Assembly: GCF_002234595.1 (NCBI RefSeq)
Contig: NZ_NMUL01000001.1
Location: 179,379-243,378, forward strand
From: Amycolatopsis vastitatis
GTDB taxonomy: Bacteria > Actinomycetota > Actinomycetes > Mycobacteriales > Pseudonocardiaceae
Reading direction: 5' to 3'
Length of the DNA stretch: 64,000 nt
The translations under genes were made by a program, and so were the position numbers. Numbering within the stretch: the stretch's first letter is position 1; the number at the start of each line of letters is the position of its first letter. This document shows positions 56,082-64,000 of the stretch, in pieces. The notes beneath the pieces are model-generated. The model was not told where the DNA came from, made no database searches, and saw nothing but the letters and a program-made list of their open reading frames with translations.

Positions 56082-57131
56082 TCAGCCCTGTTTCGCGGCC
56101 GCGTCGACGAACTCCGTCGTGTAGGTCTTCGACAGGTCGATCGAGGCCTTCTTCGGCTTCACGTTCTTCGAGAAGCTCGAAAGCACCTCGAGCACGTTCT
56201 TCGCGCCGTCGGCGTCCATCTTCCCGTCGCCGTTGAACATCCCGATGCTGTCCTTGACGGACTTGACGTACAGCGCCTGGTCACCACCGCTGTAGGACGG
56301 CGGCATCTTCGCCGCGATCTCCTCCGGGCTGTGCTGCTTGATCCACTTCAGCGTGGCCACGAACGCGTTGGCCAGCTTCTGCACGGCGTCCTTGTTCCGG
56401 TCGACGAAGTCGCAGCTCATGTACAGCGACGACGCCGGGTACAGCCCGCCCAGCGCGGCCTTCGTGCCGTCGACCGTCCGCAGGTCGTACAGCACCTTCG
56501 CCTTGCCCGTGTTGGTCAGCTGCGCGATGGTCGGGTCGGTGGTCATGCCGCCGTCGATGCCGCCGTTGTCCAGGCTCGCGATGAACGTCTGCCCGGCACC
56601 GACCTTCACCGGCGTGTACTGGTCGGCGCCCACCCCCGCCTTGGCCGCCAGCGCCTTCGTGAGGAAGTCGGTGGACGACCCGAGCGACGTCACGCCCAGC
56701 TTCTTGCCCTTGAAGTCGGCCGAGCTCTTGATCTGATCGGCGTTCTTGGTGCCGACGACCTCGGCCTCACCCGGGATATTGGCCAGCTGCACCACACTCT
56801 TGATGCACTGGTCCTTGGCCTGCAGGTCGATCGTGTGGTCGTAGAACCCGACCACGCCCTGGACCTGACCGGCGACGAGCGCGGTCTCGGCGTTGGCGCC
56901 CGACTGCTCGCTCTGCAGCTCGACGTCGATGCCCTGGGCGGCGAAGTTCCCCAGCTGCTGGGTGAGCATGGCGGGCAGGTAGATGACCTTTTCCAGGCCA
57001 CCGACCATGATCGTGACCTTGGGCTTGCCGCCCTCCCCCGTCGCGGCGACGCGGGAGTCCTGGCAGGCGGTGGTCAGCGCCGCCACCACGGTCAGCGCGG
57101 TCACCGCGCCGGCGATTCGGCGAATCCTCAT
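56082..57131 (-). CDS. ABC importer substrate-binding lipoprotein (NMT1/SsuA-like)
   Basis: The 349-residue protein has a lipobox TTAC (Cys23) and an NMT1/SsuA-type periplasmic-binding fold with KKLGVTSLGSSTDFLTKAL and ASLDNGGIDGGMTTDP. Family members bind sulfonates, nitrate, taurine, thiamine precursors or aromatic acids. It is the last gene of a permease-ATPase-binding-protein unit on the minus strand. The divergent CitA/CitB-type two-component system suggests an organic acid ligand. Confidence 0.86.
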   Translation of the reverse strand: MRIRRIAGAVTALTVVAALTTACQDSRVAATGEGGKPKVTIMVGGLEKVIYLPAMLTQQLGNFAAQGIDVELQSEQSGANAETALVAGQVQGVVGFYDHTIDLQAKDQCIKSVVQLANIPGEAEVVGTKNADQIKSSADFKGKKLGVTSLGSSTDFLTKALAAKAGVGADQYTPVKVGAGQTFIASLDNGGIDGGMTTDPTIAQLTNTGKAKVLYDLRTVDGTKAALGGLYPASSLYMSCDFVDRNKDAVQKLANAFVATLKWIKQHSPEEIAAKMPPSYSGGDQALYVKSVKDSIGMFNGDGKMDADGAKNVLEVLSSFSKNVKPKKASIDLSKTYTTEFVDAAAKQG

Positions 57132-57144
57132 CGATTCGGTCCTT

Positions 57145-58029
57145 TCAGATGACGGTCTGGCTGGAGGTGGACATCGACGGCCGCCACCGCAGCAGCCGGT
57201 TTTCGAGGTTCCCGATGCCCCACTCGGCGACGAGGGCGACGACGGTGATGATGATCATCGCGGCGTAGATGCCCGCGGAGTCGAACGTGCCCTGCGCGTT
57301 CGAGATCAGGAAGCCGATGCCCGCCTTGGACCCCGCGTATTCGCCGACGACCGCGCCGATCAGCGCGAAGCCGAACGCGGTGTGCAGCGAGGACAGGATC
57401 CACGACGTCGCGCTCGGCAGCACGATCGCCTTGATCACCTGCATCCGGCCCGCGCCGAGGATGCGGGCGTTGTCGATCAGGTTGCGGTCCACTTCGCGGG
57501 CGCCGGTGAAGGCGTTGAAGAACACGACGAAGAACACCAGCACGACGACCGTGGCGACCTTGGACGCCAGCCCCAGCCCGAACCAGATGACGAACAGCGA
57601 CGCGAGCACGATGCGCGGCACCGCGTTGGCGGCCTTGATGAACGGCGCGAGCACGTCGGCCAGGTACTGGCTGCGGCCCAGGATCACGCCGAAGATGACG
57701 CCGGCCACCGCACCGATGGCGAAGCCGACCAGTGCCTCTTCGACGGTGACCCACAGCTGGTACCAGAGCGAGCCGAAGTCGGTGCCGCTGGTGACCCACT
57801 CGACCAGCCGCAGCCAGATCCGGGACGGCTTCGAGTAGAAGAACGGGTCGATCCAGTAGGTCGCGGTCAGCTCCCAGCTGCCGAGCCAGACGACGACCAG
57901 TGCCAGCCGCAGCAGCCAGGTGTTGCGCTTGCGCCGGGACGACGCGCGCTTCGCCTTGGTGAGGATGTCCTGCTCGGTTTCCAGCACCGGTAGCGTCGAG
58001 GCCGGAGCCGCGGGGGTCTCAAGCGACAT
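57145..58029 (-). CDS. ABC importer permease (SsuC/TauC-like)
   Basis: The 294-residue protein has six membrane helices and the EAA-type loop with GAGRMQVIKAIVLPSATSWI, which contacts the ATPase. It overlaps the ATPase gene by 11 bases and is followed 13 bases later by the binding-protein gene. SsuC/TauC-type permeases serve sulfonate, taurine or aromatic acid uptake. The start is ATG 58029. Confidence 0.88.
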   Translation of the reverse strand: MSLETPAAPASTLPVLETEQDILTKAKRASSRRKRNTWLLRLALVVVWLGSWELTATYWIDPFFYSKPSRIWLRLVEWVTSGTDFGSLWYQLWVTVEEALVGFAIGAVAGVIFGVILGRSQYLADVLAPFIKAANAVPRIVLASLFVIWFGLGLASKVATVVVLVFFVVFFNAFTGAREVDRNLIDNARILGAGRMQVIKAIVLPSATSWILSSLHTAFGFALIGAVVGEYAGSKAGIGFLISNAQGTFDSAGIYAAMIIITVVALVAEWGIGNLENRLLRWRPSMSTSSQTVI

Positions 58030-58825
58030 TGGTCGCTCCCTTCTGGCGGGCCTTGTCGACCTCGCTGCGCAGCGATTCCCAGATGTCGGCGTAGAGCTTG
58101 CGGAAGTCCTCGGTGAGCCGCAGGTCCTCCACCTTCCGCGGCCGCTCCAGGGGAATCTCGAAGACGTCCTTCACGGTGGCCGGCGACGAGGTCAGCACGA
58201 CGACCTTGTCCGACAGCGCGATCGCCTCGTCGAGGTCGTGCGTCACGAAGATGACCGCGGCACCCGAACCGGACCACAGCCGCAGCAGCTCGTCCTGCAT
58301 CAGCGCCCGCGTCTGGACGTCCAGTGCCGAGAACGGCTCGTCCATCAGCATGATCTTCGGCTTGGTGACCAGCGTCTGGGCCAGCGCGACGCGCTTGCGC
58401 ATCCCGCCGGAGAGCTGGTGCGGGTAGTACTTCTCGAACCCGGCGAGCCCGACGCGGCCGATCCAGTCGACGGCCTGCGCGCGGGCCTCGGCCTTCGGCA
58501 CGCCGCGGAACCGCGGACCGGACGCGACGTTGTCGAGCACCGAGCGCCACGGCATCACGGCGTCGGTCTGGAACATGTAGCCGACGCCGTCCGGAATGGA
58601 CGTCACGTCCTCGCCGTTCACCCGCACCCGGCCGGCGGACGGCGGCTGCAGCCCGGAGACCAGCGAGAGCGTCGTCGACTTGCCGCAGCCCGTCGGGCCG
58701 ACGACCGCGACGAACTCGCCGGGCTGGACGGTCATGGTCAGATCGCGGACGGCCGTGTGCACGGAACCGGACCCGCTCGGGAACCTTTTGGTGGCTCCGG
58801 TGAGTTCGATCAGTGGGGGAACCAT
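58019..58825 (-). CDS. ABC importer ATP-binding protein (SsuB/TauB-like)
   Basis: The 268-residue ATPase has Walker A GPTGCGKST, signature LSGGMRKRVALAQ, Walker B IMLMDEPFSALD and the switch His in VTHDLDEA. It belongs to the nitrate/sulfonate/taurine group. It is the first gene of the operon; the ATG 58825 lies 166 bases from the divergent sensor kinase start. Confidence 0.9.
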   Translation of the reverse strand: MVPPLIELTGATKRFPSGSGSVHTAVRDLTMTVQPGEFVAVVGPTGCGKSTTLSLVSGLQPPSAGRVRVNGEDVTSIPDGVGYMFQTDAVMPWRSVLDNVASGPRFRGVPKAEARAQAVDWIGRVGLAGFEKYYPHQLSGGMRKRVALAQTLVTKPKIMLMDEPFSALDVQTRALMQDELLRLWSGSGAAVIFVTHDLDEAIALSDKVVVLTSSPATVKDVFEIPLERPRKVEDLRLTEDFRKLYADIWESLRSEVDKARQKGATNVA

Positions 58826-58991
58826 GGTGGAGGTGACTCCTTCGTCACGTGGTGGGGCTCACGTTGGGAAGGGACGTTAAGTACGTGTGGCGCCCGCGTG
58901 AAGCTTGTCGACGTTCTGCGTGGCAAGTGCGCGTTCTGAATGTTTTGCTCATTTAGCGCACCCCGCTGACCAGGGGGTATGGTTCCGAGCC

Positions 58992-60602
58992 ATGCCAAAG
59001 TGGGCGCTCTTCCCGCGCATGCGGTTCAGCAGGCAGGTGCTGCTGCTGCAGATCGGCGTGGTCTTCCTCGTCGTCGGGATCGGCGTCGCGCTGGTCAGCG
59101 CGCTGTTGTCCCAGACCCTCACCAACCAGTACGGGGAGCGGGCTCTGGCCATCGCGAAGTCCGTGGCGGCGGACCCGGTCGTGGTGGCGAACGCGGCGGC
59201 GAAGGTACCGGACGGCGCGCTCCAGGAACGGGCGCTGGCCGTGCGCGAACGGACCGAAGCGCTGTTCGTCGTGATCACCGACGACAAGGGCATCCGGCTG
59301 GCCCATCCGACGCCGAGCGAAATCGGGAAGAAGGTCAGCACCCCGGCGGACCGGGCGCTCGCCGGTGAGGACGACGTCAGCGCCGTGCAGAGCGGCACGC
59401 TCGGGCTGTCCGTCCGCAGCAAGACGCCGATCTGGACGCCTGACCACCGGCGGGTGGTCGGCGAAGTGAGCGTCGGCTTCGAAATCTCCGACCCCACCGG
59501 CGACTTCAACCGCCTGCTGACGATCACGCTGCTGTTCGCCGGTGGCGCGCTGCTGCTCGGCGCGGGCGCGTCGGCGCTGCTGAACCGGCGACTGAGGCGC
59601 GTCACCCACGGCCTGGAACCGCACGAACTCACCGAGCTGCTCTACGAACGCGAAGCCGTGCTGCACGGGATCGGCGAAGGCGTGCTCGCCGTCGACGAGA
59701 CGAACCGCGTCTCGGTGCGCAACGACGAAGCCGAGCGCCTGCTCGGCACCGAACTGCCGATCGGCGCGTCGATGTCCGAGCTCGAGCTCAGCCCGCGGCT
59801 GCACAAGGCCGTCGCCGAAGGACGGCCGGTCGACAACCTCCTCGCGGTGGCCGGGAACCGCGTGCTGGTGATCAATTCCCGTGCGGTGCGGCTCGACGAC
59901 CGCCCGATCGGCACCGTGCTCACCTTCCGCGACCGCACCGACCTCGACACGCTCACCCGCGAGCTCGACGGCATCCGCGCGCTGTCCGACGGCCTGCGCG
60001 CCCAGCGGCACGAGTTCGCCAACCGGCTGCACACGCTCTACGGGCTGCTCCAGCTCGGCCACCACGCCGAGGCCGTCGAGTACCTGCAGACGCTGACGGA
60101 CTCGTCGTCGGCGCGGCCGAGCAAGCTGGGCGACGCGGTCGCCGACCCGTACCTGCAGGCGCTGCTCGTCGCGAAAACCGAGCAGGCGCAGGAAAAAGGT
60201 CTCACCTTGAAGCTCGCCGAAGACAGCTGGGTGCCCGTCACGGTCACCGATCCGATCGCCGCCAACACCGTGATCGGCAACCTCGTCGACAACGCCCTGC
60301 ACGCCGCGCGGATGGGGCCGCGGCGGCCGGCGACCGTCGAGATCGGCCTGTTCGCCGACGGCACGTCGCTGCATGTGTCCGTTGTGGACAGTGGTCCCGG
60401 TGTTCCCGCCGACCTGCGGCGGACGTTGTTCGACGAAGGCGTCTCGACGAAGATCGCGCCCGGCCACGGCCTGGGTCTGGCGCTCGCCCGGCAGGCCGCC
60501 CGCGCCCGCGGCGGCGACGTCTGGCTGGCCGACCCCGGCGAAGGCGAGACGGGGGCGCTGTTCGTCGCCAAACTGCCCGGAATGCTGACGGAGGACGGAT
60601 GA
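58992..60602 (+). CDS. CitA/DcuS-family sensor histidine kinase
   Basis: The 536-residue kinase has two membrane helices (about 14-37 and 178-200) around an outer PAS-like sensor domain, a cytosolic PAS domain (about 225-320), the phospho-His H340 in AQRHEFANRLHTL and a GHKL ATPase with NLVDNALHAA and HGLGLALARQ. CitA/DcuS kinases sense di- and tricarboxylates. ATG 58992 was chosen over ATG 59019. The response regulator gene overlaps its stop. Confidence 0.9.
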   Translation: MPKWALFPRMRFSRQVLLLQIGVVFLVVGIGVALVSALLSQTLTNQYGERALAIAKSVAADPVVVANAAAKVPDGALQERALAVRERTEALFVVITDDKGIRLAHPTPSEIGKKVSTPADRALAGEDDVSAVQSGTLGLSVRSKTPIWTPDHRRVVGEVSVGFEISDPTGDFNRLLTITLLFAGGALLLGAGASALLNRRLRRVTHGLEPHELTELLYEREAVLHGIGEGVLAVDETNRVSVRNDEAERLLGTELPIGASMSELELSPRLHKAVAEGRPVDNLLAVAGNRVLVINSRAVRLDDRPIGTVLTFRDRTDLDTLTRELDGIRALSDGLRAQRHEFANRLHTLYGLLQLGHHAEAVEYLQTLTDSSSARPSKLGDAVADPYLQALLVAKTEQAQEKGLTLKLAEDSWVPVTVTDPIAANTVIGNLVDNALHAARMGPRRPATVEIGLFADGTSLHVSVVDSGPGVPADLRRTLFDEGVSTKIAPGHGLGLALARQAARARGGDVWLADPGEGETGALFVAKLPGMLTEDG

Positions 60603-61258
60603 TCCGCACGCTGATCGTCGACGACGACTTCCGGGTCGCCGGCGTGCACGCCGGGTTCGTCGAGGAGGTCGAGGGCTTCGCGGTGGTCGGCACCGCGCAC
60701 ACCGCCGCCGAGGCGCGCGCCCGCGTCCGGGAGCTCGCGCCGGACCTGATCCTGCTCGACGTCTACCTGCCCGACGAGTCCGGTCTCGCCGTGCTGCCGG
60801 AGCTGCAGACCGACACGATCGTGCTGTCCGCGGCGACCGACAGCGCGTCGGTGGCCGCGGCGATCCGGGCCGGCGCGCTGAACTACCTGATCAAGCCGTT
60901 CACCACGCGCCAGCTCGCGGAACGGCTGACGTCCTACGCGCGTTTCCGCGCCCTGCTCGCCGAAGACCGGGCCCTGGCCCAGGACGACGTCGACCGCGCG
61001 TACCGCGTGCTGCACGACCAGGACCGCACGTCCGCGCCGAAGGGCCAGTCGACGGCGACGTCCCGGCTGGTTTCGGAGCAGCTGCGCAGGGCGGGCCGCC
61101 CGCTGTCGGCCGCGGAGGTGGCCGGGGAGCTGGGCATGGCGCGGGCGACGGCGCAGCGGTACCTCACCGCGCTCGCGGAGTCGGGCACGGTCCAGATGCG
61201 GCTGCGCTACGGCGCCACCGGCCGCCCCGAGCACGAATACCGCTGGACGGGCGCCTGA
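60599..61258 (+). CDS. CitB/DcuR-family response regulator
   Basis: The 219-residue regulator has a receiver domain with D54 as phosphorylation site (ILLDVYLPDES), T/S and K in LSAATDS and YLIKPF, and a CitB-type C-terminal winged helix (SAAEVAGELGMARATAQRYL). It is coupled to the kinase by an ATGA overlap. Its probable target is the divergent SsuBCA-like operon; an AT-rich patch at 58937-58958 could be its binding site. Confidence 0.9.
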   Translation: MIRTLIVDDDFRVAGVHAGFVEEVEGFAVVGTAHTAAEARARVRELAPDLILLDVYLPDESGLAVLPELQTDTIVLSAATDSASVAAAIRAGALNYLIKPFTTRQLAERLTSYARFRALLAEDRALAQDDVDRAYRVLHDQDRTSAPKGQSTATSRLVSEQLRRAGRPLSAAEVAGELGMARATAQRYLTALAESGTVQMRLRYGATGRPEHEYRWTGA

Positions 61259-61259
61259 C

Positions 61260-61874
61260 TCAGCGACCGCCGTAGCGCCGCGCCATGCTCTCGGCGACGT
61301 CGAACCACACCTGGACGGGGTTGGTCGTGGACGGCGTGGCCGACGACGCCGGCAGGTCGACGCGGGCTTCGTCCTCCGGCGACGTCGTCTTCTTCGGCTG
61401 CGGTTTCGCTTGCGCCTGAACCTGTTTCGGCGCCGGCTTCGCGGGCACCGGCACGTACACGATCTTCGGCGGCGGCGTGACGACGACCGGCGCCTGCGGG
61501 GGCGCCGGCTCCGGGACGGCTGCCGTGGCGACGGCCGGACGCGGGTCCACCTGGGCGACGTCGTCGGACGTCGCCGGGGTGAAGAGCCCGCCGGTGAACA
61601 GCCCGCCACCCAGCCAGCCGGCCGCGACGAGCAGCACCGCGGCGCCGCCGCCGAGCCAGCCGCGGGCCCGGCGCCGGATCACCACCGACTTCGGGCGCAG
61701 GTCCTGATCGCACACCGGCGGCCGGGTGAAGATCGGCTCGGCCGCCGTGACCTCGTCGTCGGTGCGGCGGCGCCGGGGCAGGCTCGCCGCGACGATGCCG
61801 GTGCGATCCAGCAACTCCCCCGCGGTGCGGTCGCTGGACGGACGGGTCGCACTGCGCTGTGCGGTGCGAAGCAT
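61260..61874 (-). CDS. Single-pass membrane protein with Pro/Lys-rich tail
   Basis: The 204-residue protein has a cytosolic N-terminal part with basic residues, one membrane helix (about 75-95, WLGGGAAVLLVAAGWLGGG) and an outer tail rich in Pro, Lys and Val. No domain is recognised. Start ATG 61874 is preferred to an ATG 13 codons earlier, which lacks a site. Its stop is one base from the end of the response regulator gene. Confidence 0.55.
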   Translation of the reverse strand: MLRTAQRSATRPSSDRTAGELLDRTGIVAASLPRRRRTDDEVTAAEPIFTRPPVCDQDLRPKSVVIRRRARGWLGGGAAVLLVAAGWLGGGLFTGGLFTPATSDDVAQVDPRPAVATAAVPEPAPPQAPVVVTPPPKIVYVPVPAKPAPKQVQAQAKPQPKKTTSPEDEARVDLPASSATPSTTNPVQVWFDVAESMARRYGGR

Positions 61875-61983
61875 CGGGGACCTCCGGTACGGGCGCTCGC
61901 GGACCCCCCGCATTCTGGACCATTTCGGACGGTCCTGTCAGAAACGCAACTCCATTGAGTGACAAGACACGGCGGAAAGGGAC

Positions 61984-62802
61984 TCAGTTTGCCGACTGCT
62001 TGAGCCCGAGCCGCGCCAGCGCCGCCAACGGCCGCTGGTAGGCCGAGCCGAGCACGCGCGGGATGGCGTCGATCACGTAGGCGTCCGGTCCGATGAGGAT
62101 CCGCGCCGACTTCCGCTCGATCCCGCGCAGGATCGTCTGCGCCGCCTTTTCCGGTGTGGTGCGGGCGATCCGCTCGAAGCCCTGTGCGGCCTTCTCCTGG
62201 TCGTCGGCGGCGCTGCGCGAGTTGCGCACGATGTTGGTCTTGATGCCGCCGGGGTGCACGCAGCTCACCGCGACCGGGCGCCGGGCGAGCAGCATTTCTT
62301 CGCGCAGCGCTTCGGTGAACCCGCGCACCGCGAACTTCGCCGCGTTGTACGCGCTCTGCGTCGGCACGCCGACGAAGCCGAACACGCTGGAAATGTTGAC
62401 GACGTGCCCTTCGCCGGAAGCGATCAGGTGCGGCAGGAACGCCTTCGTCCCGTTCACGACCCCACCGAGGTTGATGCCCATCAGCCAGTCGTAGTCCTCG
62501 AACGTCATTTCCTCGACGGTCGCGCCGAGCGCCACCCCGGCGTTGTTCACGATGACGTTGACGCCGCCGAACTCGTCGGCGACGTCTTCGGCGTGCGCGA
62601 GCACGGCACTGCGGTCGGAAACGTCCAGCGTGTACGCGCGAGCGTCGCCGCCGGCCAGCTTCGCCGTCTCCTCCGCGTTCGCGGTGTCGACGTCGGAAAG
62701 CGCGACCCGGGCGCCGCGCCGGGCGAACTCGCACGCCAGCGCGCGCCCGATGCCCGAACCCGCCCCGGTGACCACCACGACCTTGTCCGTGAACTGCTTC
62801 AT
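61984..62802 (-). CDS. Classical short-chain dehydrogenase/reductase
   Basis: The 272-residue protein has the cofactor motif TGAGSGIGRA, the NNAGVALGA strand and the active site with Ser in ISSVFGFVG and YxxxK in YNAAKFA; an Asp after the second strand (LSDVD) favours NAD(H). The longer C-terminus with ILIGPDAYVIDAI is common in actinobacterial acyl- or steroid-type SDRs. Substrate unknown. Confidence 0.87.
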   Translation of the reverse strand: MKQFTDKVVVVTGAGSGIGRALACEFARRGARVALSDVDTANAEETAKLAGGDARAYTLDVSDRSAVLAHAEDVADEFGGVNVIVNNAGVALGATVEEMTFEDYDWLMGINLGGVVNGTKAFLPHLIASGEGHVVNISSVFGFVGVPTQSAYNAAKFAVRGFTEALREEMLLARRPVAVSCVHPGGIKTNIVRNSRSAADDQEKAAQGFERIARTTPEKAAQTILRGIERKSARILIGPDAYVIDAIPRVLGSAYQRPLAALARLGLKQSAN

Positions 62803-62950
62803 CGGCCCTCCCGCCCGTCAGGTGTTACTCGCGAGTTACGGATATTAGCGCCTGTGAGCTTGCTGTGGGTGTGCTGATTGTGTCGGTCCGTCGCCCTAAA
62901 GTGGTGGGGTCGACCGGTAAGGGACCGAACGGACGAGGAGGCGATGCACT

Positions 62951-63745
62951 GTGCGGCGGCCCGCCGTTCTGTTCATCCTGGCTGCGGTCGCCCTGCTCGG
63001 CGCGGCTCTCGTGGTGATCGTCCGCGGTCAGCCGTTCGCCGGCGCGACGTCACCGGACGTCGGCACGATCGAGGCCGCACCGGTGCCCTCCCCCGCCCTG
63101 CCCGCGGTGTCGAGCCCCGCGGTCGGCGCACTGTTCCAGGAGGGGGCGCACTACTGCACGGCGAGCGTCGTGCACAGCGAGCAGGGCAACGTGCTGCTGA
63201 CGGCGGCCCACTGCCTCCACGAAGGCGAGGGCGGCGGCTACCTCACCAACGTCACCTTCGCGCCCGCCTACCACGACGGCATCGCGCCGTTCGGCTACTG
63301 GGCGGTGTCCGACGAGCTCGTCGCGCCCGGCTGGAGCGCGTCGTCGGACCCGGACCTCGACGTCGGCTTCGCGACCGCGCACCAGGTCGGCACGACCAAG
63401 ACGCTGGAGAGCCTCGTCGGCGCGAACACGCTGGCCACCGGCACCCCGTTCGAACAGGCCATCACGCTCACCGGCTACCCGGACGACTCCGAGGTCGCCG
63501 CCGTCTGCCAGAACACCACCAGCCAGCAGGACACCTACCAGCTGAAAGTGAACTGCGCGGGGTTCCCGACCGGCACCAGCGGCGGGCCGTGGGTCACCGG
63601 GCAGAACCCGCAGACCCGGCTCGGCACGGTGATCGGCGTCATCGGCGGGTTCGAGTACGGCGGCGACGATCCCGACACGTCGTACTCGAGCTACTTCGAC
63701 ACGGACGTCATGGCGCTCTACCGGCAGACGACCGCCCGGACCTGA
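62951..63745 (+). CDS. Secreted trypsin-like serine protease
   Basis: The 264-residue protein has an N-terminal signal or anchor (about 5-24), a Pro-rich linker and a chymotrypsin-fold domain with H87 (LTAAHC), D137 (DPDLDVGFA) and S210 (GTSGGPW), and Cys pairs around the His. Thus the triad is complete and the enzyme should act outside the cell. The GTG start lies shortly after GAGGAGG. The S4-domain gene follows 17 bases downstream. Confidence 0.87.
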   Translation: MRRPAVLFILAAVALLGAALVVIVRGQPFAGATSPDVGTIEAAPVPSPALPAVSSPAVGALFQEGAHYCTASVVHSEQGNVLLTAAHCLHEGEGGGYLTNVTFAPAYHDGIAPFGYWAVSDELVAPGWSASSDPDLDVGFATAHQVGTTKTLESLVGANTLATGTPFEQAITLTGYPDDSEVAAVCQNTTSQQDTYQLKVNCAGFPTGTSGGPWVTGQNPQTRLGTVIGVIGGFEYGGDDPDTSYSSYFDTDVMALYRQTTART

Positions 63746-63762
63746 GACGGCATGATGCGGGC

Positions 63763-63987
63763 ATGAGCGACCCCGTCGACGTACCCATCACCGGCGAGCC
63801 GATCCGGCTCGGCCAGTTCCTCAAGCTGGCCGGCCTCGCCGAGGACGGCTCCCACGCCAAGGACCTGATCGACGCCGAGGAGGTCACGGTCAACGGCGAG
63901 GTCGAGACCCGCCGCGGCCGTCAGCTGACCGACGGCGACGTCGTGGCGGTCGGCCCCGACCGCGGCAAGGTCGTCCTGGTCCGCTGA
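63763..63987 (+). CDS. Short S4-domain RNA-binding protein
   Basis: The 74-residue protein is a single S4-like domain with IRLGQFLKLAGLAEDGSHAK, VTVNGEVETRRGRQL and GDVV, as in YbcJ/RlbA-type RNA-binding proteins. It should bind structured RNA, perhaps rRNA or stalled ribosome complexes. No partner is seen before the window ends at 64000. Confidence 0.88.
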   Translation: MSDPVDVPITGEPIRLGQFLKLAGLAEDGSHAKDLIDAEEVTVNGEVETRRGRQLTDGDVVAVGPDRGKVVLVR

Positions 63988-64000
63988 CCCTGGACCAATG

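Noticed and set aside
58975..58980. GGGTAT before the sensor kinase considered as a SigF -10 element
   Set aside because: The nearest GTTT is 29 bases upstream, far outside the 15-17 base spacing.

Overview
The window is about 64 kb of very GC-rich DNA (roughly 70 percent by eye) from a filamentous high-GC actinomycete. The best match by gene style is the Pseudonocardiaceae, most likely Amycolatopsis or a close relative. Supporting signs are a WhiB3-type regulator beside a SigF/anti-sigma operon, an SsgA/SsgB-like protein, an XRE-DUF397 pair, secreted chitinases with CBM2 domains and DasR-like boxes, an antitoxin-like protein of the Rv0909 family, many GTG starts and many ATGA/GTGA start-stop overlaps. 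I see no rRNA, CRISPR array, insertion sequence or prophage. It reads as ordinary chromosome with several accessory islands.

Left part (1-20 kb): the end of a PadR-like regulator, a 2,4-dienoyl-CoA reductase, prephenate dehydrogenase, a FUSC-type exporter with an Rv0909-like protein, a SRPBCC protein, a lipoprotein polysaccharide deacetylase, a sigma factor with a partner protein, a TetR gene and NAD(P)-binding reductase divergent around a near-perfect double operator, a DrrAB-like ABC exporter beside its MarR/GbsR-type regulator, an MFS exporter with a TetR regulator, and a stress-signalling cluster. That cluster holds a STAS protein, a WhiB3-like protein, RsbW-like anti-sigma factor, SigF and a second RsbW-like ATPase. 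WhiB3 and the rsbW-sigF operon fire back to back from two SigF-type promoters.

Middle part (20-45 kb): redox and hydrolase genes, a Sel1-repeat protein, an orphan hydrogenase-type maturation protease, a dialkylglycine decarboxylase with its divergent LysR regulator, a two-gene chitinase operon under a composite DasR/LacI-like control region, and a minus-strand cluster of a Crp/Fnr regulator, a membrane protein, a class III nucleotidyl-cyclase-like protein and a small membrane protein. The membrane protein and the cyclase carry matching 25-residue motifs at opposite ends, which I regard as the most interesting system in the window. Two tRNA genes (Arg-ACG, Ser-GCT), an MprF-like protein behind acetoacetyl-CoA ligase, a dienelactone-hydrolase-like protein with Asp in the nucleophile position, an aromatic aminotransferase, the XRE-DUF397 pair with two copies of one operator, a TauE exporter, a SigE-type ECF sigma factor with a membrane partner, a GntR regulator and an O-methyltransferase-like protein follow.

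Right part (45-64 kb): an FBP-domain protein, a membrane adenylate cyclase, FabH-like synthase, an Lrp regulator next to a broken MFS gene, an SsgA-like protein, a streptogrisin-type protease, a large LuxR-type ATPase regulator followed by an 89-bp hairpin repeat, a glutamic (G1) peptidase, an SsuABC-like ABC importer divergent from a CitA/CitB two-component system, an SDR, a trypsin-like protease and a short S4-domain protein. Convergent gene pairs in this genome often share stop-codon bases, and long perfect-stem hairpins close several transcription units.
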